DNA from: Dactylellina haptotyla
Taxonomy: Eukaryota; Ascomycota; Orbiliomycetes; Orbiliales; Orbiliaceae
Assembly: GCA_031310005.1 (NCBI GenBank)
Contig: CM062384.1
Location: 1,426,001-1,490,000, forward strand
Reading direction: 5' to 3'
Length of the DNA stretch: 64,000 nucleotides
Each line of letters starts with the position of its first letter. The first letter of the stretch is position 1. Made by a program: the position numbers and the translations under genes. The notes below the pieces were generated by a model. That model was not told the DNA's origin. It saw nothing but the letters and a program-made list of their open reading frames with translations, and made no database searches. Positions 12,023-23,545 of this stretch are shown here, one piece after another.

Positions 12023-13379
12023 TTATCTGCGTCTCGACAGCGGCGCTGCAAATACGACTTCAAACGACCCCAACACAGGACTATCGCATCTCGGCACCCC
12101 ATTCTCATATCTTCTCTTCTTTTTCCTCAGTGACAGCTTTCTCCTTACGCTGTTCTTCCGCCTCTCCCTTCCCGAATCCGCTCTCTTCACTGGTTTGGCG
12201 CTGTGACATTCGCTTTCAGTGAAGCTCAATCTTACAGCTCTGTCCAGATCTTCTATCGCTCGTTTATGAAACTTAGCAGACCCGATAGATCCGGAACTCG
12301 GGGTCCTCAGCGGTTTACCGTTTAAACCTGCTTTCCCCGCTGAAGATTTTCTATGGGGGATTGCTATCTTTAATTGTTTACTCTTCACCCGTCTGGGTTT
12401 TGGGTAGTATACTGCTGTAGGGGTTGTAGCAATACTTGTACTCCCTCTGTTCTCTCTATCACAAATGGGAGAACACTCTTCATCAGTGATCGGTGGTGTC
12501 AAAAGGAAATCCATCGATCTGCTGAACATGTGACCATTTGTAACGATTGGACTCAGCGTGTTAACGCTGATTGAGCTGACACTCGCTGATCCATTTTCGT
12601 ACATCCGTTTAGGGACTTCTTTGCGCTTGAACGCCTTGTTGTTGCATTTTTGCGGTATCTGCAACTGAGAAGGGACGGGCTTGCGCTTGGGTATCTTTTT
12701 AGGGTCGATTTGGCGGAACTCTGATTTAGGAGTTGATGTAGACACAGCACTCATCAGATTGTCCCGGTCCCATTCACTGGGTGGCGGTGTGCTTGGGATT
12801 TCAACCTTGATTGTGATAGAATCTACGCTAGTGGACGACTTTGATTTCAAAGAGTCCGATGCGATAGTCTCAAAGGATCGCTGTGGGGTCAAGCTGGCTT
12901 CTTCAACAAGAGGTGTCAACCGATTTGAGGCTGAAAAGCGTTACACAAAGTAGCATGTTAGCAAGGACCCCAGCGAAATCATATCAGCCCGACATGGGAG
13001 AGAAGAAAGACTTACAAAATCTTGACCTTTGCGGTGGATGGCTGGTTATCGGTGAAGGTATCCTTGAAACATTCTTCTTCGGTGACTCGATAACGCTATC
13101 CGCGGGTGTGATTCCATCGTCGTCCCATGATTCGAGACCTTCTAAGTCGAGCTCTTCATAGGTGAATGTGTTTTCTTTGTTTGACTTCAACTCTCCCATG
13201 AAAGACACGACTTTAGCATTTAAAGACTCGAGATTATCAACTAGCAACTCCAAGCCTTTTATTTGCAGGCTCAGATCTAGCTTTTCTTTCCGAATCGTAG
13301 CAGTCATCCCGTCGAGAAGGGTTTGTGCCATGTGTTCATTTAGAGAGACCATGACGCCTTTGGAAAAGTCAGATGTCAT
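12023..13379 (-). CDS. Unrecognised coiled-coil/basic protein, 423 aa
   Basis: Exons 13016-13379 and 12023-12930, totalling 1272 nt, joined at a consensus GTAAGT donor and a TTTCAG acceptor. I do not recognise the family. Residues about 10-70 are helical with heptad-like Leu/Val spacing (LSLQIKGLELLVDNLESL), likely a coiled coil. Residues about 70-130 are acidic and Ser/Pro-rich. The rest is Ser/Thr/Pro-rich with many basic clusters and SP/TP sites (SPIC, TPPIT, LTPQRS), ending in a strongly basic tail (RKLSLRKKKRR). The composition suggests a nuclear or cytoskeletal phosphoprotein regulated by proline-directed kinases. That is inference from composition alone. Confidence 0.75.
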
Positions 13380-16300
13380 TGTTGTGGTATTTTTCTAATG
13401 TGTTGTTGTGTCGTAAATGGTGGTATAATGAATACCAAGCTTCGAAGTTAACAATAGCCAGAAAGAAAGGTCCGTTTGCGAGGTAAAAAAAAACGGCGAC
13501 CACGCGAGATGCGAGATGAGGAATACGGTGACGATATGAAACTGCAAACTACCAATCTCATATACTGTCGCTGAAATTGTAGGATTTCACATCTACTATC
13601 GGTGCAGGAATTACAGACGATTTTACTCAGCCTGATGAACCGACTAGATTACGGCATGGGTATTGTAAGAGGAAGGTTAGACGGACAGGAATATTCGAAT
13701 TTGAGAAAAAAAACACAAAGGAATCAAATCGACTGCATTCTGCATTTTCAATTTCCTGTTCAAGATTCTGGGCAACTACGGGATATATAAACAGGATGTG
13801 GGAGAAACCCGGCTCCAGTCGATCAGACAGACCAGATCTCACCCACTCACTCGCTCACTCACTGGCGCTCCGGGTACCGCCATTGGGATGCTCGGCACCA
13901 TCTGAATATATTATTGTCTTGGGTGGGATTGCATCAGTTGCCGCAGTTGAATGCCATTTTCTGCGCAAACAAACTTTCCAAGAGCTCAGCTTTTCTGGGA
14001 TGCAACTTGCGGACTGCGACAATCAACCAAGCAATGGGGAAAGGTCGCATGCATGGGTTGCGAATAGGGCCCTGGAGTGTGGTGGCACATGCACACGCCA
14101 AAAAAAGCATACTTTTGGGAGTGTGTGCTAGCGAGGTGCTAGTCTTCTTTCTTTCTTTTTTCCCGTCACTGTTCACGACGAAGCGGTTGGCAGACTTTGC
14201 ATCTGAAGGAATCTACAAATAGCACCCTTGTTCGTTAGCTAGAAAATTCGGTTATTGTTTTTTGCGAGTAAGGTGTCGCTAGATTTGATCCGCTAGCGGA
14301 TAACAAAAGTCTTCAAAGAAATTGTTTGAAAAGCTGTCGTCTTGATTCAAACAATATAATGTTGGTTTTGGTTTTGGCTCCCCACGTGTGCAATCACATC
14401 CTTCAAAGGCTCTAGCAAATCCAAAGGAAATACCAGAAACTTCTCCCTATATTGAACTAAAATGTAACCCGAATCCTTCCTGTGACGTCGGAATATATCA
14501 TATCCAGGAGGCGGATTGTAACTTTTCCAAACCTCTCTGTTGTGTATCTCGGCTCTTCATTACTCGTGTTGTTCAACGATCTCGGCTTTTCTTTCCCTCC
14601 TGTCAGTCCTGCCCTGCCCGGCTACAGCCACGGTGATGAGAATGAGCTCGACAACCACTGCATCTCAGGACACATACTCCCTATATCACAAGTAGAGTTT
14701 ACACCATTTTAGCATCAAATATATTGCTGCTTGGCCAAATTTGGTGGATGACAGCGATTTCTTGGCTTGAGGTTGTTCCCGCTCCGATTACTCTGCAGCA
14801 TTCATCCTCGCTAAACCGAATGGAAGAACCCAAAGTATTCTTTTTGTTTCTCGCTCCGACCATGGATAAATTCACTTTGGGTCGCCAAAGATGTTCGAAC
14901 AAGCAACACAAGAAACGGGCAAGACCGTTGGACATGCCTGCAAGGGGATCCACTTCTGATACTTCGGTTGCATATGTTGGGATCAGAAAAAGTGAGGGTC
15001 ACTTCGGCTTATGAGAGTCGATGTCTGCGATTTGTACTGCTCGAGGAAAGGTTTCGCGAGCTGAGTAAGAACCAGCGGCATCCCATTGTAAACGTCGGGG
15101 CAGTGGTACGCTGAGAGTACATGCACTCCCTGGTGGCTAGCGCGCCGGAAGAATGTCGAGACGACCCAAGCTGCAGGTTGGACCTATAATTGCAATTGCC
15201 ATTCCATACAACGTGGGGTTGGAAGAGCGTTTCCTTGTGAGCTCATGGGTTGGTTCGGTGCATGCAGAGCGGCCTAACGGCTCAGAAATTGAATATTGGA
15301 AAGCACGGGGATTTCCACAATTGCGTGAGCTTTGACTTCTTGTCTGCAGATCCAGTTAAAGTTAGTGGTTCTAGGTCCTCATCAACTATGGTTCGAGAGA
15401 TCTTGGCTAGCGGCATTCGGTGCATGGGCGATAGTTTCAATCAGCATCTACCCCGTCCATTTGCTGACTCTGTGTATGTAGACATGCATCTGACATGCAC
15501 GTTTTTGACTATCAGACAAAAAAATCGGAACGTCTACGAAACTACTGCGCCAAGATCATGAAGACTAGTACACTGGTCCTTGTCTCGTTGCTATATATCA
15601 CGCTCCATCTTCCAGTCTGATCTGCCGGCCTGTTCGAGGTTACGAGATGTTCAGAGACCATCTTACCAGTCACACAAGAAATATCTCCGCCCGATTTGTC
15701 AACACTCACCATCGCATTCGACCAAGGTTGCCCGACTGGACATTGAATCATGACATGACAATGCCAAGGGATGCGCGCGCGTGTCAAGAATAAGTCCCCC
15801 AAGGTTTTATGAAACTAAATCCATTAGTTGTAGGTAGGCAACAATGGCGCTGTGTATAACTTCACGGTGGTAGCAACAAACTACACCCCTGCCAACTAAA
15901 ATCCCACAATCGATGCAATCTCCACACCTTGAAGCAACACCCACCTGGTAAAGCTCCATGGGGTTTTGGAACTAGCGTAGGCTGTTGGCACACCTAAAAA
16001 TAATCAGTCGATGGGTCCCATGGGCCACGGAATTCTATTTCCCATTCCGAAGACCATGGTTGAATTCGCTTATCATACAATCGACATTATACATCTGTCA
16101 ACCGGATCTCACTGCCTCCCTGATCTCCATTGTATATTAAATTCTATCAATACATCGCAATTTGAGCTTGGTATGTATAACGTTAATAATGTATATGAAG
16201 CATGGGATGAAGGCTACACAACAGGAATATTACGATCAGATTACGACAACCACAACCGAAGGCGCGGAGTTGTGGGCCTAAACATCAATCGTATCGGCTA

Positions 16301-17197
16301 CGTGCTTCCATAATTTGACATGTTGAACGGCAAAATCCCTAGGTTGTCCAAGTCATGACTCCATTGTGCGCCAGACCCAAGCTTTCGAGTCTCCAAGGCT
16401 ACAGCTTCGCTTCCGCGAACCGTGAAAAGCTCTGGAATATATTTTTGAACATTTCTCTTTCTTGGCGCTGTCTTGGTGCATCTCGAGCTCTCTGTCGGCT
16501 GCCTCACAGCGCTGTTCGAAGCCCGCGGAACTAGGGTCGGTGAGGGGGTGTTCAGTAAGCAAACGGCCGGATACCTATCAATACTATCTTAGTGCTGACA
16601 TTTCGCTTCGCCTCCAAGACTGCACCCGCAAACGAAGAGTTTACCCGGTTGGCTTCGATAGGTGCGAGCGGGAAAACCTCATGATTACTTAAGTCTTAAC
16701 AAACGCCGGTGCCAGTGGAAAGAGCTCAGATTCGATGCGACTCAAAGCTACAGGTAAAAGCCTGTTCTGGTTAGTGGTACACTGCATCTGTGACATCATT
16801 GTTTTATAAATATAAAATCCGCCTCTCCCCCTAACGAAAAAATAGAAGCTGCCATCTTTGGCCTTTGTAGACATGACTGAGGCTGGTGAACCTGATTCGG
16901 GGCCGGCGAGCGAGCGGCTTCGGGATTCCGCGAGAGAGGAGAGAGACAAAAACGAGATGTGTTGAGGTGTTGATAGGGCACGGAATTTGAGGCTCGGGTT
17001 TGGTCGGCCTCCGAAAACTACCAAGTCCGTTCCGAACGTCAGTCAACGTCCCGCCCGCCCTCGTGCTCACGCCATCTTCGTCGACACCATCTCGGACCAC
17101 TTCATAACGATGCCCTCGCCCTCGCTGCTCCTATTATGACCTCTCCTCCTGATCGCACGTAACATCCACTCGTATATACCGTAATTCCACATCAACC
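13380..17197. other. 3.8-kb gene-free stretch
   Basis: No open frame longer than about 110 codons has recognisable content, and none can be extended by splicing. It separates two genes pointing away from each other, so it holds both promoters. The 17040-17190 part is pyrimidine-rich and probably belongs to the promoter or 5' leader of the gene at 17198. Confidence 0.55.
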
Positions 17198-18025
17198 ATG
17201 GCGGCAAGACCCGCCGCTGCCGCTCTGAAAAGGGCAGTCCTCTCGCCCACATTCTTCACCTCACCGGCAGCCCGCCGGACAAACTTCCTCAACCCGCGAT
17301 ACTTCACCTCTAGGAATCTCCAGTCCCGAATATCGCCTTCCGGCCGCCCCTTCGTTCCTTTCTCCTCCGTCTTCAATGCCATCCGCACCTCCAAACCTGC
17401 TCGGCTACCTACGACTCGACAGTTCTCCACGACCGTGGGGGCCAATGGCAATGGCCACCTGACCGTGGGCCAGCGTATGCGCCAGTTGTTCAAAGAGTAT
17501 GGAATGTCCGCCGTGGGCGTCTACTTTCTCCTCTCGGTCCTCGACTTCCCCTTCTGTTTCCTCTTCGTGAAGATGGTTGGCACCGAAAAGATCGCCCACT
17601 ACGAACATATCATCATTGAAAACTTCTGGGGGATCATGCCGGAGTTTATTGCACAGTTTAGACCTAAGGCTATCAAAGAAGCGAAGGCTCAAGCAGAGGC
17701 AATGGCACAGAGTATTGGCGGGGATATCGATTCCCTCGCCCACGGGGAAGGGTTGAAGGGCGACATTGGCACGGGTAGCAAAACAACAGGAGACTCGGCC
17801 AGTTTATGGACTGTCCTATTGCTAGCATATGCGGTCCACAAGAGCTTGATATTCCTCAGGGTCCCGTTGACAGCTGCAGTCACACCCAAAATTGTTCAGA
17901 CGTTAAGAGGCTGGGGTTTCAATATCGGAAAGAAAGGCGGAGTAAGGCAAAGCGTTAAGGATGCAAGGGCAAATCTTAAGGAAAGACGGTTGAAGAAGGG
18001 AAAGAAGGGATCCGATGATGACTAA
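17198..18025 (+). CDS. Mitochondrial DUF1279 protein, Nat2/FAM210-like, 275 aa
   Basis: Single exon. The first 80 residues are rich in Arg, Ser, Ala and Phe with no acidic residues (MAARPAAAALKRAVLSP, then RQFST), a strong mitochondrial targeting signal. The DUF1279 region starts near residue 88 with VGQRMRQLFKEYGMSAVGVY, followed by a transmembrane stretch with LSVLDFPFCFLFVKMVG. A second hydrophobic segment, LWTVLLLAYAVHKSLIFLRV, sits near residues 204-223 and leads to the conserved TPKIVQTLRGWGFNIG. The C-terminus is a basic coiled tail. The yeast relative is called NAT2, although an acetyltransferase activity is doubtful for this fold; the animal relatives (FAM210) act in mitochondrial homeostasis. 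Length and order fit the family. It is convergent with the flavoprotein gene downstream. Confidence 0.88.
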   Translation: MAARPAAAALKRAVLSPTFFTSPAARRTNFLNPRYFTSRNLQSRISPSGRPFVPFSSVFNAIRTSKPARLPTTRQFSTTVGANGNGHLTVGQRMRQLFKEYGMSAVGVYFLLSVLDFPFCFLFVKMVGTEKIAHYEHIIIENFWGIMPEFIAQFRPKAIKEAKAQAEAMAQSIGGDIDSLAHGEGLKGDIGTGSKTTGDSASLWTVLLLAYAVHKSLIFLRVPLTAAVTPKIVQTLRGWGFNIGKKGGVRQSVKDARANLKERRLKKGKKGSDDD

Positions 18026-18861
18026 TAAAGTCGGGTTCTTTGAGGAAGAAGTTGGTTCAGGGTATGCATCAGGTTCTGGTCAGAATTCTCCACACTTACA
18101 ACGTTTCTTGGTATCGGTTTACCACATGTACATATTGATTGTTTGCACAATGTAAGATATAACCGTGTATTGATAGAACAGGCGACCATTTAGCTATATT
18201 AACTGGCAGCTGATTTTGCTATTTCTTTGGGTCATTCGAAGGATACCACATGTAGCAGATTTTATTTTTTAAACAAGAAACAAAATATATTGTAGTAGCC
18301 TTGCTCTATGCTTGACGCCACCGCCCTGTGAACATAGACTGCCTCGTCTTCCGGTGAAGCTGGGCCATGCAGTCCTTGTTTAATATTCTTAATATATTTT
18401 GGAGATCCATGATTTTTTTTTTGATATACTTTTAATGTGCTTGATCTAACTATTTAATTTTTTCTGCTAATAAATATTACGCTTTGCTCGCATGTTCTAC
18501 CCGCTCTGACGCTATCCCTATAATATGTACAGAAGGAAAATAAAGGAAAGACACTATATACTGTAACGGATGATGCACCAAGAAGAAATGACCCGACTAT
18601 AGAAAGTATATACAGTTGTCAGGTAATGATGCCCAGTTGCAAAAAAAAAAATTTGCACTTCAGAAGGTATAATGTAAATATAAAAGAAATGAACTCCGTT
18701 TTTCCCATGCATGGATATCAAAGTAAAAGGGAAATAAAAACCGCTATTCATGAGATAAAAGCTGAAAGAGTGAAGGAAGAGAAAAATGGGATGGATGATC
18801 GAAAAAGACAAAGGGAATTCAAAACTTCAAGAAATGGTATACAAGACAAGTATATTAAATA
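18026..18861. other. Convergent 3' intergenic region
   Basis: This 835-nt AT-rich stretch lies between two convergent genes and must contain both polyadenylation regions. There are long A and T runs near 18410 and 18645. The open frame 18626-18865 is low-complexity Lys/Glu-rich and I regard it as chance. Confidence 0.5.
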
Positions 18862-20891
18862 TTAAGAGTCCCAAATGGCGCCATAAGCGGCAACACCACG
18901 GGACTCCATGCCGTAGACAACTTTCTTGGTCAAGGCCGGGTTGCTGATGATCACGACAGCCTCGGCTTGGGATTCCTGGACGAGCCCCCAAACTAGCTTG
19001 ACCATGTCGGGTTTTCCATCGATTCTGGTATCCCAAATGACGGCGTTGGGATCAGCGGAGAGGACGCCATCGACGACTTCGTCGCCAAAGGTCTCCCGTG
19101 GTTTAGGAGTGGACCACAAAACGCGGACTTGGATGTTGTTCCTCGCGGCTGACAAAAGAACTGGAAGGCAAGGTCCGATACCGGAGCCGGTACCGACAAT
19201 TACCACACGATTGAAACAGTGAGCCACATTCATGACACCACGTGTGGGAACACCCCGGATCCACATCTCGGTAGGCGGGCTAGCGATATATTTGCCAGTC
19301 CAGTCACCAGCTTTGCTAACAACAACAGAGAACCCATTACGTTCGGGAACAGCGATGGTGGCAAATGAATGCCATTCCATGAGGGGGTTGTCAGACAGAC
19401 GAACGAATGATCCGGGAACTGGATTATTGCGGTGACTGAAGTGAAGACGAAGGGCGTGGTTGGAAAGCTTCTCGGGTGTGACTTTGACCTTGCGAAGCTG
19501 TGCCCATGGGGAGACGATAGAAATAGTAATTGTAACCAAACACCAGAATGCTGGGGTATGGATTAAAACTTTGGCAAAGGGTACCGAAGGGCCAGAGTAG
19601 TCGGAAACAAGGAGGATGGTCAGCGTCCAAAAGAGGATGAGCACGGTCCAGCCGGCGAATCTGTGTACTTGTTCGAACTGGTCATGCATCTTTCGGCGGA
19701 TGCTTGGGTAAGCGAAGGAAAGCATGACAGTGAGAAGCACCATGATCGCGTATGAGACAGCAAGAGTAGCGGTAGAAATAATCTTCTCCCCAGGTCGAAT
19801 TGTGCTGTTTTTGACAGCATCGAGGGATGCTTCAGCTACCAGAAATGCAAACCAGAAGGTTGCGGACACACCGCAGCCACTATGAAGACCACCCAAGTGG
19901 TAAACTTTGGATGTGTTTTTCCTAACCCATAGAGGCCAAGATCGTGGAACCAAAAGAGCTACAAGGGTAATATATGTGAGCGAACTGTCTCCTCGTATTT
20001 GGGGGGCTTTGCGTTGTGGACCAACTACACCGTCGACAACGACAGGAGGTGTTGCATTTTGTACTTACCCATATAGAAAAGTGCGTTGACAACGTTCTCT
20101 TGTCTGATAACTATCGAGATGAGCATGTTGATACTGCAGGCTGTTGCCAACGTCGGGCAGTCGGTGCCTTTGAGGAGGAGGTAAATGTATGGAACCATAT
20201 TGGCGATGAAAATTACGGCGAATATTCTTCGGTAGATGATCATACAGATATATCGTAGATTCCGGAGCGGCTTCGACAGCCTTTTCTCGGGGAGTTGACT
20301 TTCAAGATATTGATCTTTCCATGCTGGGCTTTCGGGACTGAGGGGAACTGATGATATACTCGAGGCAGAGGAGCCGATTTCTCTGACGTGAATCTGTGCC
20401 GGCCGTAACAAATGTTCTGTCGATGTATTCTCTGCGACGGACCGCTTCAACCAAAGTACCAGCTCCTCTTCGTCTATCGCTCCCTTCTTTGTATACGGCA
20501 TCTGTGGAAGCCGGTGATATGAAGCCGGTAGAACGAGACTCTGGTCCAAAGAGGACTCGAGATGTCTTTCTATGCGTTGGATGTCGACGGTATCGGGTGT
20601 AATGAATGCGTGAATCTTCCCTTCGACCTCGAGGGCAGAAGCTTCGAAGACCCCTTCACAGCCCTGTTTTTTGATTGATAATTGCAATTGTCAGTTTCCT
20701 TCAAGGAGGATGATTGAGAATCGCAAATCTTTGTCGAAACGAGGCGACTATCAAAAAACAAAAAAGAATGTAGGCGGAGAGACTGTGGGCAGAGAGGAAT
20801 TAATGTAGCATACCTTCAAATTGGATACAATGGAATAGGTATCTATTTTGGGGCAGGCCAGGCCCTTTTCTATGGGAGTAGAGTCCGACAT
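18862..20891 (-). CDS. TmpA/TmpB-type membrane flavoprotein (ferric-reductase-like), 589 aa
   Basis: Exons 20814-20891, 20069-20663 and 18862-19958, totalling 1770 nt. All junctions are GT-AG, and the first exon adds the ATG missing from the longer frame. Residues about 27-110 resemble the C-terminal part of AMP-binding enzymes (FITPDTVDIQRIERHL, YTKKGAIDEEELVLWL). Several transmembrane segments lie between about 160 and 380, with paired His residues (KVYHLGGLH, EQVHRFAGW). The FAD-side motif is EWHSFATI near 420 and the NAD-binding loop is GTGSGIGPCLP near 480. This order matches the Aspergillus nidulans TmpA family of membrane flavoproteins, which affect asexual development, probably through production of a diffusible signal. 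The function here is inferred from that family. No adenylation domain is visible upstream, so it is TmpA-like rather than TmpB-like. Confidence 0.82.
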
Positions 20892-23529
20892 TGCGTGCAG
20901 CGCAGGTACGGAATTAAAAGGTGCGCTGTGTCTCGGTGGTATAACGGGGTAACTGATCAGGGGATGATCTATGCTGAAATGGTTCCAGTACAGCGTTTCA
21001 AATGTGGGAGTGACATCGTCTTATAGGATTACGAAGTATCTCCGGAGATGCGAGCCCGTTTTATCAGAAAACCTTCAAAGCCTACAAGTCCATGACATAT
21101 GCGTCGGTGCTGCCTGTAGGAAAGGTGTGGTTCTGCAGAATAGATAAGATTTCTTTTTTTCTCCTCTCTTGCTTTCTGGACAAGGAACGTGACGGAATGT
21201 GTCTACCTCGGTGCAGGCAGCGTCGATTATTGGGACCTGCCCATATTTGGTAGTCTCCTGTAACCTCTCCCAGGACTCCATGAGGGTCGGGGAATTTCGC
21301 ATGGGTCCAATTTTGTGAGGGTCGGGATGGTGTTGGAGGGCGAAAAGGGCATAGAAAAAAGAGCACCGCTTTTTGCAAGAACTTGATTGTGCATCCTTCC
21401 GTTCAGGGCTGTGGCGACCTTGTCTGAAATTTCATGCAAGAGCTCATAAAATTAGTCCGTATCGAGTAAATCGAGCCATGTTTAGGTGTGTTGCTGGATA
21501 AGAAACGCAGTGGAGCCATATATTTTGTATAACGTGGCGCCGCTGGAATTGATTCCTAAGATAGATCCATATCATGAAAGAACTATCAGTCGAGTTCGAG
21601 TGAGAACCCGCCGTGGGAAGGGCGGAAACGTTCTCTTGCTCGATGTTCAACCCGCAGTTAGACATCCTATGAGTGGAGTGAAACATGCATTGGGCTCCGC
21701 AATTGCGTCGTTCGCGTGTGTTTCAACCCGGGCCCACGCCGCCCCACGCTTCGTTTCCTGCAGCCCACCGCCCACCACACCTGCACAGGATTGGCGGTGG
21801 GATTCACCGAAGTGTGGCATGTTTCCCTGCTGGCGTAGATCAGAGTGAAGGCTGCCGTCCTCGATGCAACGATCTGATGGTGACCTGACAGTCGGTCAAA
21901 CAATCCCACGTGGGGCCTGGCTCGAATGTTTCGCTGATGAGGTTGCCCGCCGCACCGCCCTGTGAACATCTTGATTCCTAAGAGGCATCTCCAAAAGAAA
22001 AAAAAGTATATTGAAAAAAAAAGCCCTTCCCCCGGAATACATCCTGGCACTGACCAAGATGAAAGGATTGAAGGACTCCGGTTGCTTCACAATGACTTCA
22101 CCCTAGGGCCCTAGAAAAACCAGCTCAGATTCTCTCTCTAATTCGAGGGTAAATGTCGGTGGCGTGGTTCTCAGCTCGCTCTGAATCACCCAGGACTGCA
22201 GTAAATCCGGCAAGTGCATCGACGCATAGTGTCGCTCCCTCTGAAAACTTGGCCCGGTGGATACCGTGCGGGGCAGCCCACCACAGGAGCCCTTCCATAC
22301 AAACGCGACGTTCAATCTCGGATGCCGTACAAACAGCTTGGGGTCTCATGTCATCAAGGCCCTGCATTCGCTTATGCGTCTCTCAAGAACTGCCCGAAAC
22401 GAGCGACTCGCAAACGCAAGCGGTCGCATTGGGGCAAAGAATAGCAATCTCAGGGTTCGGCGATCGGTTTTTGAAGGTCTAAGAGTATCAGATATGAGAT
22501 GATCTAGTTGATCGGGGCTGCTGTTCTCCACAATCTTGATGTTGGGCCCTGTATCACGAAATATCATGCATCACCTGCGCAGTTGCTCTTCGTGCCGCCT
22601 ATAGATGCTTCCCGTGTCGTGACAGTCTTCTGCTATCGTTATCGCATCACTGCGTAGATATCTGATAGCTGTCCGCCAAAACATTTGAGGTGTCCGTAGC
22701 CGAAGATGTTTGGTTGAGATCGAGGGGAAAAGTAGCCGACGCTTCAAGTGTGCTCCAGACTTGCCTATTTTTAGCTGCCAAATTTAAAGAGGCCCGTCTT
22801 GACTTCCAGAATAAAATAGAGTGCTTGCTCGGTTCGGTTGGTCGGATTGCAAAAAAAAATAAAAAAATAAAGCCTCGATTCGCGTAAGTGATGGCTGGTC
22901 CCTGAACCCGATAATACGAGTCGAGCAAAAACTTTTCAGGAACAGCGACCATTTGCTATTCTCGCATTTTGCTACAAAAAGAGAAGACTCCTACACCAAC
23001 GTGTTGCCACTACCAATTCGACGAGTTAGGAAATCTCGAATTGACCTTTCTGAATTGAAAGGTCCTAAACATTCAATCTCTTCATTTAAATTAACTGGCG
23101 TCCTAACATAATTTATGCCGAGGCACTCTCCAAATTGGGCAATAATCTGATAGGTAACTTGCTCAAGCCACAATTGAAAACATCCACAAGCCTTAGTGTG
23201 GCCATTGAGGAACCTCGTTCATCTAGCCGCAATTCGGCAGGCCGGGGTATAGCAGTTACGACGTCGGGCAATTGAAATAGGAATCTTATCTCAGTGCCCG
23301 TTCTCGCCGTGTCGGCCTCTTCTTCTACGTGGGTTTCTTTCCTAGGTAGCATTTTGCTTCCATGCGCATGGATGCCGCGAAAATCCGAATTTAATGCGGC
23401 ATCATAGTTGTCAATGAATTCTAGTGGAAGCAAAATTTTCTCTCTTGTTTTCTTGAGGTCCAGGTCGTCTATTACGAATCTAGAAGCTCTCTATTGAGAT
23501 CTGTCAAAACTCTCTCACCTGCGCCGCCC

Positions 23530-23545
23530 GGCCGGGTACCCGGCC
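23530..23545. repeat. Perfect 16-bp GC palindrome
   Basis: The sequence ggccgggtacccggcc reads identically on both strands. It sits in a short GC-rich patch inside the desert, with no gene within 2.5 kb. It could be a protein-binding site or chance; a single copy is seen. Confidence 0.7.

Noticed and set aside
20911-20990. tRNA-like stretch (tcggtggtataac)
   Set aside because: It has an A-box-like word, but no matching acceptor stem, anticodon arm or T-loop could be folded.
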